From Ectopseudomonas guguanensis (GTDB taxonomy: Bacteria; Pseudomonadota; Gammaproteobacteria; Pseudomonadales; Pseudomonadaceae): a DNA stretch of 64,000 nt. Numbering within the stretch: position 1 is the stretch's first letter; each line of letters starts with the position of its first letter. Positions 6,922 through 16,893 of the stretch are shown one piece after another. The stretch is taken from contig NZ_FNJJ01000005.1 of NCBI RefSeq assembly GCF_900104265.1, forward strand, positions 186,001 through 250,000, written 5' to 3'. The notes under the pieces are model-generated. The model was not told where the DNA came from. It was given only the letters and a program-made list of their open reading frames with translations, and did no database searches. A program made the translations under genes and the position numbers.

Positions 6922-9900
6922 ATGCAATGGATCTTCATGCTGGTCGGACTGGTGCTCGGCGCTGGTGCCAACGAATCCGTCACGGGCGCCATTCTTGGCG
7001 GCCTGCTCGGCCTCAGTCTGGGGCAGGCGCTGCGCCTGCAAGGGCTGGAGACGCGCAACGCGCAACTGACCGCACAGCTCAAGGAATTCGCCGAGCGCTT
7101 CGAGCGCGGCACGCGCGCCATGCACGAGCGCCTGGTCAAGGTGGAGCAGGGTCAGCGCGATGAACCCGCGCCCGAGCCGACTCCAGCCCAGGCCAGCGTC
7201 AATAGCGAGCCGCAAGCCGAACCACCAGTGGAGTTGGTGGTGGCGCAGGCCGCCGAGCCGACGCCGGAACCGGAGCTGGACTGGACGCTGGCGCCGGAGA
7301 TCGGGGCGCCAGCCCCGCAGCCGGCCGCAGAACCTGCACCCGCCGCCGCACCAGCTGCTCATCGACCGCCACTCGCGCCGCAGCAAAGCCCCTGGCGCGC
7401 GCAGACGCCGCGTGAACCGAATCTGCTCGAACGCGGCTTCGCCGCCGCCAAGGCCTGGCTGCTTGGTGGCAACACCGTATTGCGGGTCGGTGTGGTGCTG
7501 CTGTTCCTCGGCCTGGCCTTCCTGCTGCGCTACGCCACCGAAGGTGTCGAGGTGCCGATCGAGCTGCGCTACATGGGCGTGGCGGCCAGTGCCCTGGCTC
7601 TGCTCGGCCTGGGCTGGTGGCTACGCCGACGCAATCCCGGTTACGCCCTGGTGCTGCAGGGTACCGGCATCGCCGTGCTGTACCTGACGGTGTTCGCCGC
7701 CATGCGCCTGCACCCATTGCTCGACTCCGGCATGGCGCTGGGGCTGCTGGTGGCGGTGACGCTGTTCTCGGCGATTCTCGCCGTGCAGCAGAATGCCCTG
7801 GGCCTGGCCGCCGCGGCAGCGTTGGGCGGGTTCGCCGCACCGATCCTGACCTCCACCGGCAGCGGCAACCATGTCGCGCTGTTCTCCTATTTCGCCCTGC
7901 TCAATGCCGGCATCTTCGCCATCGCCTGGTTCAAGGCCTGGCGTCTGCTCAACCTGATCGGCTTCGTCGGCACCTTCGGCATCGGCTTCGCCTGGGGCCT
8001 GCGTTCCTACACGCCGGAGCTGCTGGGCAGCACCCAGCCGTTCCTGATCCTGTTCTTTTTGATGTACGTGGCCATCGGCCTATTGTTCGCCCGCCGCACC
8101 CTGCGTGACGCGGCGGATTCGCCCGAGGCGCGTGACGAGCTGCTGCGCTGGTCGCTACGGCGTGGCGACTACGTCGATGCCACCACGTTGTTCGGCCCGC
8201 CGTTGATCGGCTTCGGTCTGCAAGTCGCATTGGTTCGACATATCGAGTTCGCCGCAGCGTTCAGCGCCCTCGGTCTCGGTCTGTTCTATTTGCTGCTGGC
8301 GCGGGTGCTCAAGGCGCGCGCTGGCGACCGCGCACTGCTGCTGGTGGAAACCTGCCTGGCACTTGGTGTGATATTCGCCAGCTTGGCCATCCCCCTGGGG
8401 CTCGATGCGCGCTGGACAGCGGCGGCCTGGGCGGTGGAAGGCGCCGGTATCTACTGGCTCGGCCTGCGCCAGGGGCGGCCGCTGGCGCGTGCCTTCGCCC
8501 TGCTGCTGCAAGTCGGCGCAGCGCTGGCTTTCCTCGGTGGACTGGAGCTCGGCTACGCCAGCCTGCTGGACGGTTCGCCGCTCGGCGCGCTGATGCTCGG
8601 TGTGGCGCTGCTGTTCAGCTACTGGCAACTGCGACGCGAACCTGAGGCGGGCAGCGCCTGGGAGAGGCGCCTGCTGCCCTGGCTCGGCATTGCCGGCCTG
8701 GCGTTTCTCTATCTGATCGCACCGCTGCTGTTCGAGGCCCCCGGCACGGCCATCGCCTGGGCGCTGGCGGGGCTGGCGACGCTGCTCGTTGGTCTGCGCC
8801 TGGCAGCGCCGAGCTTCGTCTACAGCGCCTTTGCCGTGCAGCTGCTCGGCGGGCTGCTGTTCCTCGGGCAGATGGCGCTGGATTCGCTGTTTGGCGGTAA
8901 CAGCTTCAAGGCGGGCTGGTTCGGCCTGCTGGCCGCGTCGATGGTCGGTTTCGGCCTGATTGCCGGCATGCTGCTGGCGGCGCGCGACCCGCAGATTCGC
9001 GAGAACCGCCGGCTGCTCGGCGCATTGTCGATGGTCATGCTCGTGGGCCTGGTGTTCATCAATCTGGCCGTGCTCTTCGTTCTGCCCTGGGTGGCTGCTG
9101 CGGCGGTATGGGGCGGCACGGGGCTGCTGATTCTCTGGCTGGCGCTGTATCTGCAGCAGCGCGCCGCCTTCCTGTTCAGCCTGGCGCTGCAGCTATTCGC
9201 CGGCCTGGCCTTCCTCGCCGCCGGGCCGCTGCTGCTGGCAGGAATCAGCGGCGAGGGCCTATCGCCGCTGGCGCATACCGGCTTCTGGACGCCCGCTGTG
9301 CTCGGCCTGGCCGCGCAGATCGGCGCCTGGCGTCTGCACAGCCTGGCGCACGGCGGTCGCGAGACGGGCATCGACGGCGTCAGCCTGCAGCGCCTGGGCC
9401 AGCTGTTATTGGCCTGGGGCGCGGCCTGGTGGGCACTGGCCCTGGCCAGCGAGGTGCTGCGCTTCGTGGCGCCGCAGCTGCAGGCAGCTGTTCTGTTGCT
9501 GGCGGCGGCGCTGACGACCCTGCTCTGGATGCTGCTGGCGCTGCGCACTCGCTGGCGCGAGCTGGCGCTGCTGTGCAGCCTGCTGGCGCCGGTGGCCGGT
9601 CTGATCCTGGCCTATGCCTGGCATCCCTTGCATCACCCGGCGGCGAATTTCGGCTGGCTCGGCTGGGCTGCGGTGCTGGTGGTGCATCTGCTCGCCCTGC
9701 GCCGTCTGGCTGAACTGCTGCCGAGCCGCGCGGCCAGCATTGCCCATGTGCTTGGCTGCTGGTTGCTGATCGGCGTGCTGGCGCTGGAACTGCGCTACCT
9801 GATGCTGAGTCTGGCCGATCACTACAACGCCTGGCGCTGGCTGGGCTGGGCGCTGCTGCCGACGGCCTATCTCTGGCTTATGGCGCAGGCGCGTCGCCTA

Positions 9901-10545
9901 CCCTGGCCGGTGGCCGGCTTCGAGCGCGAATACCGCCTGTGGGCAGCGGCGCCGCTGGCGGCGCTGATGCTTGGCTGGTTCTGGCTGGCCAACGCCAACA
10001 GCGCCGGCGACAGCGATCCACTGCCTTACCTGCCGCTGTTCAACCCGCTGGAGCTGGGGCTGCTGCTGTGCCTGGGTGCGCTGTTTGTCTGGGCACGCGA
10101 TGCGCTGCCGCGCTTGGGCCTGGAACCTGTGCGTGCGCAGCAGCTGGTGCAGGGCATGGCGGGGCTGTCACTGTTCGCCCTGCTGACGGTGATGGTGATG
10201 CGTAGCGCCCACCACTGGGGCGGCGTGCCCTGGCATACGTCGGCTTTGTTCGACTCGATGCTGGTGCAGGCTGGCCTGTCCATCGTCTGGACCCTGATCG
10301 CCCTGGCGCTGATGCTCTTCGGCCACCTGCGCGTACGCCGCGAGCTGTGGCTGGTGGGAGCGGCGCTGATCGCCCTGGTGGTGGCCAAGCTGTTCTTCGT
10401 CGAACTGGGCAACCGCGGCGGCCTGGAGCGCATCGTGTCGTTCATCGGGGTGGGCGTACTGCTGCTGGTGGTGGGTTACTTCGCCCCCTTGCCGCCACGC
10501 AAGACCGAACCTTCAACCCGCAACGAGCAGGAGCCTGCCGCGTGA
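6922..10545 (+). CDS. DUF2339 giant polytopic membrane protein
   Basis: 1207-residue membrane protein. It has a short N-terminal hydrophobic segment (residues 1-33), a charged coiled-coil-like stretch (about 40-75), a Pro/Ala/Glu-rich linker (about 75-170), and then some 25 or more hydrophobic helices to the C-terminus. This is the layout of DUF2339 proteins, whose function is unknown; an envelope or polymer-related role has been suggested for related proteins only by context. The ATG at 6922 was chosen because the protein then begins with the conserved first hydrophobic segment; the longer frame has no support. It overlaps the next gene by 4 bp (GTGA), indicating coupled expression with the DUF3999 protein. 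Confidence 0.85.
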   Translation: MQWIFMLVGLVLGAGANESVTGAILGGLLGLSLGQALRLQGLETRNAQLTAQLKEFAERFERGTRAMHERLVKVEQGQRDEPAPEPTPAQASVNSEPQAEPPVELVVAQAAEPTPEPELDWTLAPEIGAPAPQPAAEPAPAAAPAAHRPPLAPQQSPWRAQTPREPNLLERGFAAAKAWLLGGNTVLRVGVVLLFLGLAFLLRYATEGVEVPIELRYMGVAASALALLGLGWWLRRRNPGYALVLQGTGIAVLYLTVFAAMRLHPLLDSGMALGLLVAVTLFSAILAVQQNALGLAAAAALGGFAAPILTSTGSGNHVALFSYFALLNAGIFAIAWFKAWRLLNLIGFVGTFGIGFAWGLRSYTPELLGSTQPFLILFFLMYVAIGLLFARRTLRDAADSPEARDELLRWSLRRGDYVDATTLFGPPLIGFGLQVALVRHIEFAAAFSALGLGLFYLLLARVLKARAGDRALLLVETCLALGVIFASLAIPLGLDARWTAAAWAVEGAGIYWLGLRQGRPLARAFALLLQVGAALAFLGGLELGYASLLDGSPLGALMLGVALLFSYWQLRREPEAGSAWERRLLPWLGIAGLAFLYLIAPLLFEAPGTAIAWALAGLATLLVGLRLAAPSFVYSAFAVQLLGGLLFLGQMALDSLFGGNSFKAGWFGLLAASMVGFGLIAGMLLAARDPQIRENRRLLGALSMVMLVGLVFINLAVLFVLPWVAAAAVWGGTGLLILWLALYLQQRAAFLFSLALQLFAGLAFLAAGPLLLAGISGEGLSPLAHTGFWTPAVLGLAAQIGAWRLHSLAHGGRETGIDGVSLQRLGQLLLAWGAAWWALALASEVLRFVAPQLQAAVLLLAAALTTLLWMLLALRTRWRELALLCSLLAPVAGLILAYAWHPLHHPAANFGWLGWAAVLVVHLLALRRLAELLPSRAASIAHVLGCWLLIGVLALELRYLMLSLADHYNAWRWLGWALLPTAYLWLMAQARRLPWPVAGFEREYRLWAAAPLAALMLGWFWLANANSAGDSDPLPYLPLFNPLELGLLLCLGALFVWARDALPRLGLEPVRAQQLVQGMAGLSLFALLTVMVMRSAHHWGGVPWHTSALFDSMLVQAGLSIVWTLIALALMLFGHLRVRRELWLVGAALIALVVAKLFFVELGNRGGLERIVSFIGVGVLLLVVGYFAPLPPRKTEPSTRNEQEPAA

Positions 10546-11909
10546 ATATCCTTCGTCTTGGCCTACTGCTGTCCCTGTCGCTGAGCGCCGCGCTGCAGGC
10601 CGCCGAGCGTGCGCAGGACTTTCGTCATGGCGCGCCGTTGCAACTGTCCGGCGAGGGCCCCTGGTACCGCCTGGAGCTGCCGATCGCTGCGCACTTTGCC
10701 GCGCAGCATGGCGACCTGCGCGACCTGCGCGTGTTCGATGCCCAGGGCCAGGCGCAGGCCTATGCGCTGATTCCGGGGCGCAGCGAGACCGTGGCGCATG
10801 AACAGGAGCACGGCGTGCGCTGGTTTCCCCTGCATGGCCGCGCCGATGCACAGGCGGCGCCGGCCTTGCGGGTCGAGCGCAGCACCACGGGCACACTGAT
10901 CGAGCTGCGTGGCGAGTCCGCTGCCGAAGCGGACCAGCAACTGCGTGGCTGGCTGCTCGACGCCAGCGCCATCGACGCCCCATTGGTGCGCCTGAGCCTG
11001 GATTGGAGCGGTGGCGAGGACGGCTTCCAGCGCTTCAGCATCGAAGCCAGTGACGACCTGCAGCGCTGGCAGAGCTGGGGCGAGGGGCAGGTGGCGCGGC
11101 TGAGCTTCGCCGACGAACGCATCGATCAGCGCCAGATCGAGCTGCCCGGCCAGCGCGCCCGCTATCTGCGTCTGCTGTGGCGTGCGCCGACGCAGGCGCC
11201 GCAGCTGGAAGTGGCGACCCTGCGCAGTCGCCGCCAGGATCAGCAGGCGGCGCCGTTGGTCTGGTCCGAGCCGCTGCCGGCCGAGCACGGCGCCGACGGG
11301 CTGTATCGCTGGCAGCTGCCGCTGGCGTTACCTCTGGAGCGGCTGCGCCTGCCGCTGGCGCAGGCCAATACCCTGGCACCGCTGCGTATCGAGGCGCGCA
11401 GCAGCGATCAGGGCGCGTGGCGGCCGCTGGCCAGCGGTCTGCTCTATCGCCTGCCGGAGAACGGTCGGGAGATGGTGCACGACGAACTGGCCTTGCCGGG
11501 CTGGCCGGTGCGTCAGTTGCGTCTGCAGCTCGACCCGCGAGGGGGCGGTCTGGGGCCGGAGGTGCCGAACCTGCAGGTCGCCGTGCGCGCCACCCAGCTG
11601 GTCTTTCTCGCCCGCGGCGAGGCGCCCTATCGCCTGGCCCTGGGCAATGCCGGTGCGCAATCGACGGCGCTGCCGCTGCCCAGCCTGATTCCCGGTTACC
11701 AGGCCGAGCGCCTGGCCAGTCTCGGCCGCGCCGAGCTGGACGACGCGAGCCTGCTGGCCGGTACGGCGGAGCAACCCTCCGCCCTGGCGCAAGCGGACTG
11801 GCAACGTTGGGGGCTCTGGGCTGTACTGCTGGCAGGAGTCGGGTTGCTGGCCGCCATGGCGACCAGCCTGCTGCGACGTCCATCCAGCGCCGGAGGCGAG
11901 GGTGGATGA
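10542..11909 (+). CDS. DUF3999 domain protein, exported and membrane-anchored
   Basis: 455-residue protein starting at GTG 10542, overlapping the DUF2339 stop. An N-terminal signal peptide (LGLLLSLSLSAALQA) is followed by a long soluble, beta-rich region likely in the periplasm, and a C-terminal membrane helix (residues about 425-445) ends in a short basic tail. This matches DUF3999 proteins, which almost always accompany DUF2339 genes. The pair probably forms one envelope complex. No enzymatic motif is evident. An intrinsic terminator follows at 11912. Confidence 0.82.
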   Translation: MNILRLGLLLSLSLSAALQAAERAQDFRHGAPLQLSGEGPWYRLELPIAAHFAAQHGDLRDLRVFDAQGQAQAYALIPGRSETVAHEQEHGVRWFPLHGRADAQAAPALRVERSTTGTLIELRGESAAEADQQLRGWLLDASAIDAPLVRLSLDWSGGEDGFQRFSIEASDDLQRWQSWGEGQVARLSFADERIDQRQIELPGQRARYLRLLWRAPTQAPQLEVATLRSRRQDQQAAPLVWSEPLPAEHGADGLYRWQLPLALPLERLRLPLAQANTLAPLRIEARSSDQGAWRPLASGLLYRLPENGREMVHDELALPGWPVRQLRLQLDPRGGGLGPEVPNLQVAVRATQLVFLARGEAPYRLALGNAGAQSTALPLPSLIPGYQAERLASLGRAELDDASLLAGTAEQPSALAQADWQRWGLWAVLLAGVGLLAAMATSLLRRPSSAGGEGG

Positions 11910-11911
11910 AT

Positions 11912-11936
11912 AAACCCCTGTATTGGTGGGGGTTTT
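11912..11936 (+). terminator. Rho-independent terminator of the DUF2339/DUF3999 operon
   Basis: AAACCCC at 11912-11918 pairs with GGGGTTT at 11929-11935, across a ten-base loop, ending in TTTT. It begins 3 bp after the stop codon. Confidence 0.8.
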
Positions 11937-12077
11937 GCAGTACATTAGGCGCCCTGCGCCAATCCAGCATTCGAGGTCAGGAAGGCCCTTGCGTATCTTG
12001 GTCTGCGTCACCCTCCGAGCGTCTCGCTACACCACTCCCGGCCGTGGCGTGCGCGCCGCTTGCCATTCGCAGCCGTT

Positions 12078-13793
12078 ATGGCGGGTGTGCTGATGCAGGC
12101 CTGCCTGGCTTCCGGCTGGAGCCTGTCACCGCCGGTACTGATGACCCTGCTGGTGAGTCTCGGGGTCATCCTGCTGGCGCACTGGGTCACCCGCCAGCGC
12201 GATTTTCCGGGGCGTGACAGCTTCATCCTGCTGCACCTGGCCAGCTTGTGGTGGATGGGCGCTGCGGCCCTGGAAATGAGCTTCTTCGCCGCCGACTGCA
12301 AGATGTTCTGGGCCAGCATGGCCTGGCCCGGCATCGTCTCCACGCCCACGTTCTGGGCGGTGTTCCTCTGGCAGTACGTCAACAGCATGCGCACGCCGCT
12401 GCCGCGCAGCCTGCTCTGCGGGCTGGGCCTGGCGCCGCTGCTGGTCTGGGGCCTGGCCCTGAGCAACCCCTGGCACGGCCTGTTCTACGGCGCCGGCAGC
12501 GCGCCCGTCGACGACAGCCTGGGAGCGCCGGTGCGCTATCAGCACGGCCCGCTGTTCTATGCCACGGCGGTCTACGTCTACCTGTTCATGGCGTTCTGCA
12601 TGGGTGTGGTCAGTCGCGCTGCGGCGCTCAGCCAGGGGCTGCACCGCCGTCACTACCTGGCGTTCGTGCTGGTCACCGCGGTGCCCTGGGTGGCCAACGT
12701 CGGTTATGTGGTGTTCGGCTGGACCCTGTTCGGCTTCGACCCGACGCCCTTCAGCTTCGCCTTCACCCTGGTGGCCTTCTCCTGGCTGATCGTCGGCGTA
12801 CGTCTGTTCGACCTGCTGCCGGTGGCGCGTCATCTGTTGCTGGAGGCACTGCTCGACCCGGTGCTGGTGATCGACCCGAGCGGGCGGGTGATCGAAGCCA
12901 ACCCGGCGGCGCTGAAGCTGGCAGGCCTGCAGCAGGGCTGGCAGGGCACCGAGCTGGCGCAGTGGCCGGTGTTCGGCGCCGACCTGCAGCGCCTGCTGCA
13001 TGAAGCGGCCGACCAGGATCAGGATCGGCCGCTGACCCTGACCAGTACCGCGCGCTACTACGAAGTTCGCGTGCGCGCCATCGAACGCAGCACGCGCCAT
13101 GGCCCGGCCCTGCTGGGCCATATGCTCTACGTGCGCGACGTGACCCAGCGCCACCTCAGCGAGCTCAAGCTGGCCGAGGCCCTGGCACTGAGCGAGGAAC
13201 GCCTGCGCACCATCTCCAGCCTGCACGAGCAACTACGCGAACAGGCCCTGTGCGACCCGCTGACCGGGCTCTACAACCGCCGCTACCTGGATGAGTTCTT
13301 CGAACGTGAGCTGGCCAGAGCGCAGCGTGAAAATCTGCCCTTGGCTCTGGCGCTGATCGACCTCGATCACTTCAAGAAACTCAACGACGAATGCGGGCAC
13401 CTGGTCGGCGACGACGTGCTCAAGGCCGTCGCGCAGCACCTGCTGGGCAACCTGCGCAGCACCGATGCGGTGTTCCGCATCGGTGGCGAAGAGTTTTTGC
13501 TGATCCTGCCGGGCGCCGATTCGTGTGAGGCGGTCGAACGTCTGCAGGGTATCTGCGCGCAACTGGCGGTAAGCGATATCGCCACCCGCGGTGGTGATCA
13601 GCGCGTAACCCTGTCTGCCGGCCTGGCCCATTGGCCAGAGCAGGGGCAGGCGCTCGACGAGCTTTTGCAGGTCGCCGACGCCGCGCTGTACCAGGCCAAG
13701 CGCGACGGCCGTAACCGCGTCTGCGGCTTGCCGGACGATGGCGATGCCAGCCATCCATCCCGGCAGGCAGCATTGCGCGGCGACTCGGGTTAA
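12078..13793 (+). CDS. Diguanylate cyclase with 7TM sensor, PAS and GGDEF domains
   Basis: About 571 residues. Residues 1-220 hold seven hydrophobic helices of the histidine-kinase N-terminal 7TM sensor type. A PAS-like domain begins at [21 protein letters not shown] (about 257). A short coiled linker leads to a GGDEF domain from [10 protein letters not shown]. The active-site loop GGEEF is at 469-473, and the RSTD product-inhibition site (RxxD) is at 460-463, so an active, feedback-inhibited cyclic-di-GMP synthase is expected. The start is uncertain: ATG 12078 was chosen, with TTG 12060 and ATG 12093 also possible, and none has a clear ribosome site. Ligand unknown. Confidence 0.82.
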   Translation: MAGVLMQACLASGWSLSPPVLMTLLVSLGVILLAHWVTRQRDFPGRDSFILLHLASLWWMGAAALEMSFFAADCKMFWASMAWPGIVSTPTFWAVFLWQYVNSMRTPLPRSLLCGLGLAPLLVWGLALSNPWHGLFYGAGSAPVDDSLGAPVRYQHGPLFYATAVYVYLFMAFCMGVVSRAAALSQGLHRRHYLAFVLVTAVPWVANVGYVVFGWTLFGFDPTPFSFAFTLVAFSWLIVGVRLFDLLPVARHLLLEALLDPVLVIDPSGRVIEANPAALKLAGLQQGWQGTELAQWPVFGADLQRLLHEAADQDQDRPLTLTSTARYYEVRVRAIERSTRHGPALLGHMLYVRDVTQRHLSELKLAEALALSEERLRTISSLHEQLREQALCDPLTGLYNRRYLDEFFERELARAQRENLPLALALIDLDHFKKLNDECGHLVGDDVLKAVAQHLLGNLRSTDAVFRIGGEEFLLILPGADSCEAVERLQGICAQLAVSDIATRGGDQRVTLSAGLAHWPEQGQALDELLQVADAALYQAKRDGRNRVCGLPDDGDASHPSRQAALRGDSG

Positions 13794-13827
13794 ACTGCCC
13801 GCGATTTTTTTCTTTCCGGAGTCTTCC

Positions 13828-14835
13828 ATGTCCCGCGTCACCCTGAGCCGCTACCTGATCGAGCAGACTCGCAGCCATAACACCCCGGCCGATCTGCGTT
13901 TCCTTATCGAAGTCGTGGCACGGGCCTGCAAGGCGATCAGCCACCAGGTTTCCAAGGGCGCCCTCGGCGGCGTACTGGGCAGCCTGGACAGCGAGAACGT
14001 GCAGGGCGAAGTGCAGAAGAAGCTTGACGTGATCTCCAACGAGATCCTGCTCGAGGCCAACGAATGGGGCGGTCACCTGGCCGGCATGGCGTCCGAGGAG
14101 ATGGACAACGCCTACCAGATCCCCGGCAAATATCCGAAAGGCGCCTACCTGCTGGTCTTCGACCCGCTGGACGGCTCCAGCAACATCGACGTCAACGTCT
14201 CGGTCGGCACCATCTTCTCCGTGCTGCGTTGCCCCGAGCGCAACGGTGAGACTGGTGATCTGGGCGAGGAAGCCTTCCTCCAGCCGGGCACCCAGCAGGT
14301 CGCCGCCGGCTACGCCATCTACGGTCCGCAGACCATGCTGATGCTGACCCTCGGCGATGGCGTCAAGGGCTTCACCCTGGATCGTGAACTGGGCAGCTTC
14401 GTGCTCACCCACGACAACATCAAGGTGCCGGAGTCGACCAAGGAATTCGCCATCAACATGTCCAACCAGCGTCACTGGGAGGCGCCGGTACAGCGTTACG
14501 TCTCCGAGCTGCTGGCCGGCGAGACCGGGCCGCTGGGGCGCAACTACAACATGCGCTGGATCGCCTCGATGGTGGCCGACGTGCATCGCATCCTCACCCG
14601 TGGCGGCGTGTTCATGTACCCGCGCGATGCCCGCGAGCCGGACAAGCCGGGCAAGCTGCGCCTGATGTACGAAGCCAACCCGATGTCGATGATCATCGAG
14701 CAGGCTGGCGGCGCCGCCACCGACGGTAACCAGCGCATTCTCGATATCCAGCCCACTTCCCTGCACCAGCGCGTACCGGTGTTCCTCGGTTCCAAGGAAG
14801 AAGTGCTGCGCATCACCGCGTACCACCGCAACTGA
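13828..14835 (+). CDS. fbp: Fructose-1,6-bisphosphatase class I
   Basis: 335-residue enzyme hydrolysing fructose 1,6-bisphosphate to fructose 6-phosphate in gluconeogenesis, essential in Pseudomonas growing on organic acids. The metal-binding loop [12 protein letters not shown] (about 112-123) and the substrate region near [22 protein letters not shown] are intact. The ATG at 13828 follows CCGGAG, and length is normal. The stop overlaps the start of the DUF924 gene (TGATG). Confidence 0.95.
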   Translation: MSRVTLSRYLIEQTRSHNTPADLRFLIEVVARACKAISHQVSKGALGGVLGSLDSENVQGEVQKKLDVISNEILLEANEWGGHLAGMASEEMDNAYQIPGKYPKGAYLLVFDPLDGSSNIDVNVSVGTIFSVLRCPERNGETGDLGEEAFLQPGTQQVAAGYAIYGPQTMLMLTLGDGVKGFTLDRELGSFVLTHDNIKVPESTKEFAINMSNQRHWEAPVQRYVSELLAGETGPLGRNYNMRWIASMVADVHRILTRGGVFMYPRDAREPDKPGKLRLMYEANPMSMIIEQAGGAATDGNQRILDIQPTSLHQRVPVFLGSKEEVLRITAYHRN

Positions 14836-15437
14836 TGCCCGCCTGGCAGCCGCTGCTCGACTGGTGGTTCGGTGCCGATCACGGCACGGCTGCCGAGGTG
14901 GCGGCGGCTCGCCAGAGCTTGTGGTTCGGCAAGCGCGACAGCCAGGACCGTGAGGCCGAGGCGCGTTTCGGCGCGCTGGTCGAGCAGGCACTGGCTGGCC
15001 AGCTCAAGGGTTGGCAGGACGACCCGCAGGGCTGGCTGGCGCAACTGATCCTGCTCGATCAGCTGCCGCGCATGATCTTCCGCGATACGCCGCGCGCCTT
15101 CGCCGGTGACAGCCTGGCCCGGCCGTTGTTGCAGGATGGCCTGGAACGCGGCTGGGATCGCCGGCTGGCACCGATCCAGCGGGTGTTCGCCTATCTGGTG
15201 TTCGAGCACGCCGAGGATCTGCCCTTGCAGAATCGCGCCGTCGAACTGTTTGCCAGTCTGCTTGACGAAGCTGCTGACAACGAGCGCACGTTGTTCGCCG
15301 ACTATCTCGATTTTGCCGAACGTCACCAGCGGGTGATTGCGCGCTTCGGCCGCTTCCCTCACCGCAACGCCATTCTCGGTCGTCTCAGCACCGACGAAGA
15401 GCAGGCCTTCCTGCGGGAACCCGGCTCGCGTTTCTGA
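14835..15437 (+). CDS. DUF924 family protein
   Basis: 200-residue all-helical cytosolic protein. It has the family's LDWWFGADHG start, FGALVEQAL segment, the highly conserved LILLDQLPRMIFRDTPRAFA block (about 74-93) and a FEHAEDLPLQNRAVELF segment. The superhelical fold resembles tetratricopeptide proteins; the biochemical role is unknown. It is translationally coupled to fbp by a 1-base stop/start overlap, an arrangement I recall as conserved in pseudomonads. Confidence 0.85.
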   Translation: MPAWQPLLDWWFGADHGTAAEVAAARQSLWFGKRDSQDREAEARFGALVEQALAGQLKGWQDDPQGWLAQLILLDQLPRMIFRDTPRAFAGDSLARPLLQDGLERGWDRRLAPIQRVFAYLVFEHAEDLPLQNRAVELFASLLDEAADNERTLFADYLDFAERHQRVIARFGRFPHRNAILGRLSTDEEQAFLREPGSRF

Positions 15438-15506
15438 ACTCCAAGCGGGCAAGTCGTCGCCGGCTATGCCAAGCTTGCTGGCATCTTCCCATCAGGAGCT
15501 CCATCC

Positions 15507-15758
15507 ATGTCGATGCGTATCGTCGCGTTGCTCGCCTGCTGCCTGCTTGCCGCCTGCAGCAAGGTCAATCAGGAAAACTACTCCAAGCTCAAGGCCGGCA
15601 TGAGCAAGGCAGAGGTCGAGAGTCTGCTTGGCGCACCGGGCGAGTGCGCCGGCGCGCTGGGTATGACCAGCTGCACCTGGGGCGACGACAAGGCCTATAT
15701 CAGCGTCCAGTACGCCGGGGACAAGGTGATGATGTTCTCCGGCAAGGGACTCAAATGA
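15507..15758 (+). CDS. Small lipoprotein, BamE/DUF3862-like
   Basis: 83 residues with a lipoprotein signal (LLACCLLAAC, acylated Cys about 16), then one BamE/SmpA-like small domain: YSKLKAGMSKAEVESLLGAP is the typical helix-turn of that fold. It could sit in the envelope as a binding accessory; no specific partner is indicated. AGGAG lies upstream of ATG 15507. The stop overlaps the region just before blc. Confidence 0.75.
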   Translation: MSMRIVALLACCLLAACSKVNQENYSKLKAGMSKAEVESLLGAPGECAGALGMTSCTWGDDKAYISVQYAGDKVMMFSGKGLK

Positions 15759-15769
15759 CAGGAGCTTTC

Positions 15770-16312
15770 ATGCGTTCGATCCTAATCGCCAGCGCCGTTC
15801 TCGCTCTCGCCGGCTGCGCCAACTCCGGCACCGGCAGCATCCCCAAACCGCCACCGCAGACGATGCAGGTCGACCTGCAGCGCTATCAGGGCACCTGGTA
15901 CGAGCTGGCGCGTTTGCCGATGTTCTTTCAGCGCAATTGCGTGCAGTCAGAAGCGCACTACGGTTTGCGTGACGACGGCCGCATCGACGTGACCAACCGC
16001 TGCCGTGACAAGGACGGTGAGTGGATCGAGGCCAAGGGCGTCGCCGAGCCTCAGGTCGAAGGCAAGACCGACAAGCTGTGGGTGCGCTTCGACAACTGGG
16101 CCAGCAAGCTGCTGCCGATCAAGGGCGACTACTGGGTGATCTACCACGACGAGGATTACCGCGTGGCGCTGGTTGGCCACCCGGAGCACAAGTACCTGTG
16201 GCTGCTGTCGCGCACCCCTGAGGTGGACCAGGAAACCCGCGACAAGCTGCTGAGTATTGCGCGCGAGCAGGGTTACGTGACCTCGGACCTGATCTGGCGC
16301 CAGGCCGACTAG
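15770..16312 (+). CDS. blc: Outer-membrane lipocalin Blc
   Basis: 180-residue bacterial lipocalin. A lipoprotein signal ends at LALAGC. The lipocalin signature YQGTWYELARLPMFFQRNC and the C-terminal YLWLLSRTP and DQETRDKLLSIAREQGYV segments are present. Blc proteins bind lysophospholipids and aid envelope maintenance. The ATG at 15770 is preferred because GGAGC precedes it and the protein then starts with the lipoprotein signal; the ATG at 15755 overlaps the upstream stop and would add five residues. Confidence 0.9.
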   Translation: MRSILIASAVLALAGCANSGTGSIPKPPPQTMQVDLQRYQGTWYELARLPMFFQRNCVQSEAHYGLRDDGRIDVTNRCRDKDGEWIEAKGVAEPQVEGKTDKLWVRFDNWASKLLPIKGDYWVIYHDEDYRVALVGHPEHKYLWLLSRTPEVDQETRDKLLSIAREQGYVTSDLIWRQAD

Positions 16313-16315
16313 CCT

Positions 16316-16375
16316 GTAGCCCGGATGTAATCCGGGGATGCCTACAGGGTATTTCCAGGATTGCATCCGGGCTAC
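16316..16375. repeat. REP doublet, GTAGCCCGGATG family
   Basis: Inverted copies at 16316-16336 and 16355-16375, in the 66-bp gap between blc and the convergent lipoprotein gene. They can form one large stem-loop and may act as a two-way terminator. Confidence 0.85.
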
Positions 16376-16378
16376 GAA

Positions 16379-16816
16379 TCACTCCCAGTCCAGGCGCGCG
16401 AGCTTCCATTCGCCGCCGTCGAGCCACCACTCCAGTTTCACCGAATAGTGCCGCGCACTGTCGGGGATCAACCCTTCGGCTCCGCTCAGGCCCACCTGCG
16501 CCTCGGTGTAGCCCTTGCTGCTGATTGCCGAGTCGATCCAGCTGTTCTTGCCCAGGGCGAGCACCTTGACGTTCTTGTGGCGCAGGAACAGCAGGGTCAT
16601 GGTGCGCTTGGCCCATTCGCGGTCAAGCTCCTGGCGGGCCAGGAAATCGCCATGCAACTGCTCCATCACCGCGCCGGTGCTCTTGGCTTCGATATTGTCC
16701 TGCAACTGCTGCACGGCCGCTTCCAGCTTGGCCTGCGGGTCGTCACGGCCGCCGCAGCCGGCGAGCAGGAGCGGCAGGGCGATGAGCAGCGACCAGGTTA
16801 GATGACGCATCGACAT
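16379..16816 (-). CDS. Uncharacterised lipoprotein
   Basis: 145-residue protein starting MSMRHLTWSLLIALPLLLAGC, a clear lipoprotein signal. The mature part opens with a predicted helix (DDPQAKLEAAVQQLQDNIEAK), followed by a mixed region with WWLDGGEWKLARLDWE at the end; this general layout resembles small NTF2-like envelope proteins, but no family was recognised with confidence. The start at 16816 is set by AGGAAG six bases upstream. It is divergent from pip. Confidence 0.7.
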   Translation of the reverse strand: MSMRHLTWSLLIALPLLLAGCGGRDDPQAKLEAAVQQLQDNIEAKSTGAVMEQLHGDFLARQELDREWAKRTMTLLFLRHKNVKVLALGKNSWIDSAISSKGYTEAQVGLSGAEGLIPDSARHYSVKLEWWLDGGEWKLARLDWE

Positions 16817-16893
16817 GCTGAACTTCCTTTTCATGGTTATGATGCCGGGCAGAGCGGACACGGCAGTTGTAGCCCAGCCAACAGGAGCCAACC

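Noticed and set aside
12640..12800. Possible frameshift in the 7TM part of the diguanylate cyclase
   Set aside because: The frame stays open with continuous hydrophobic helices into PAS and GGDEF, so no break is needed.
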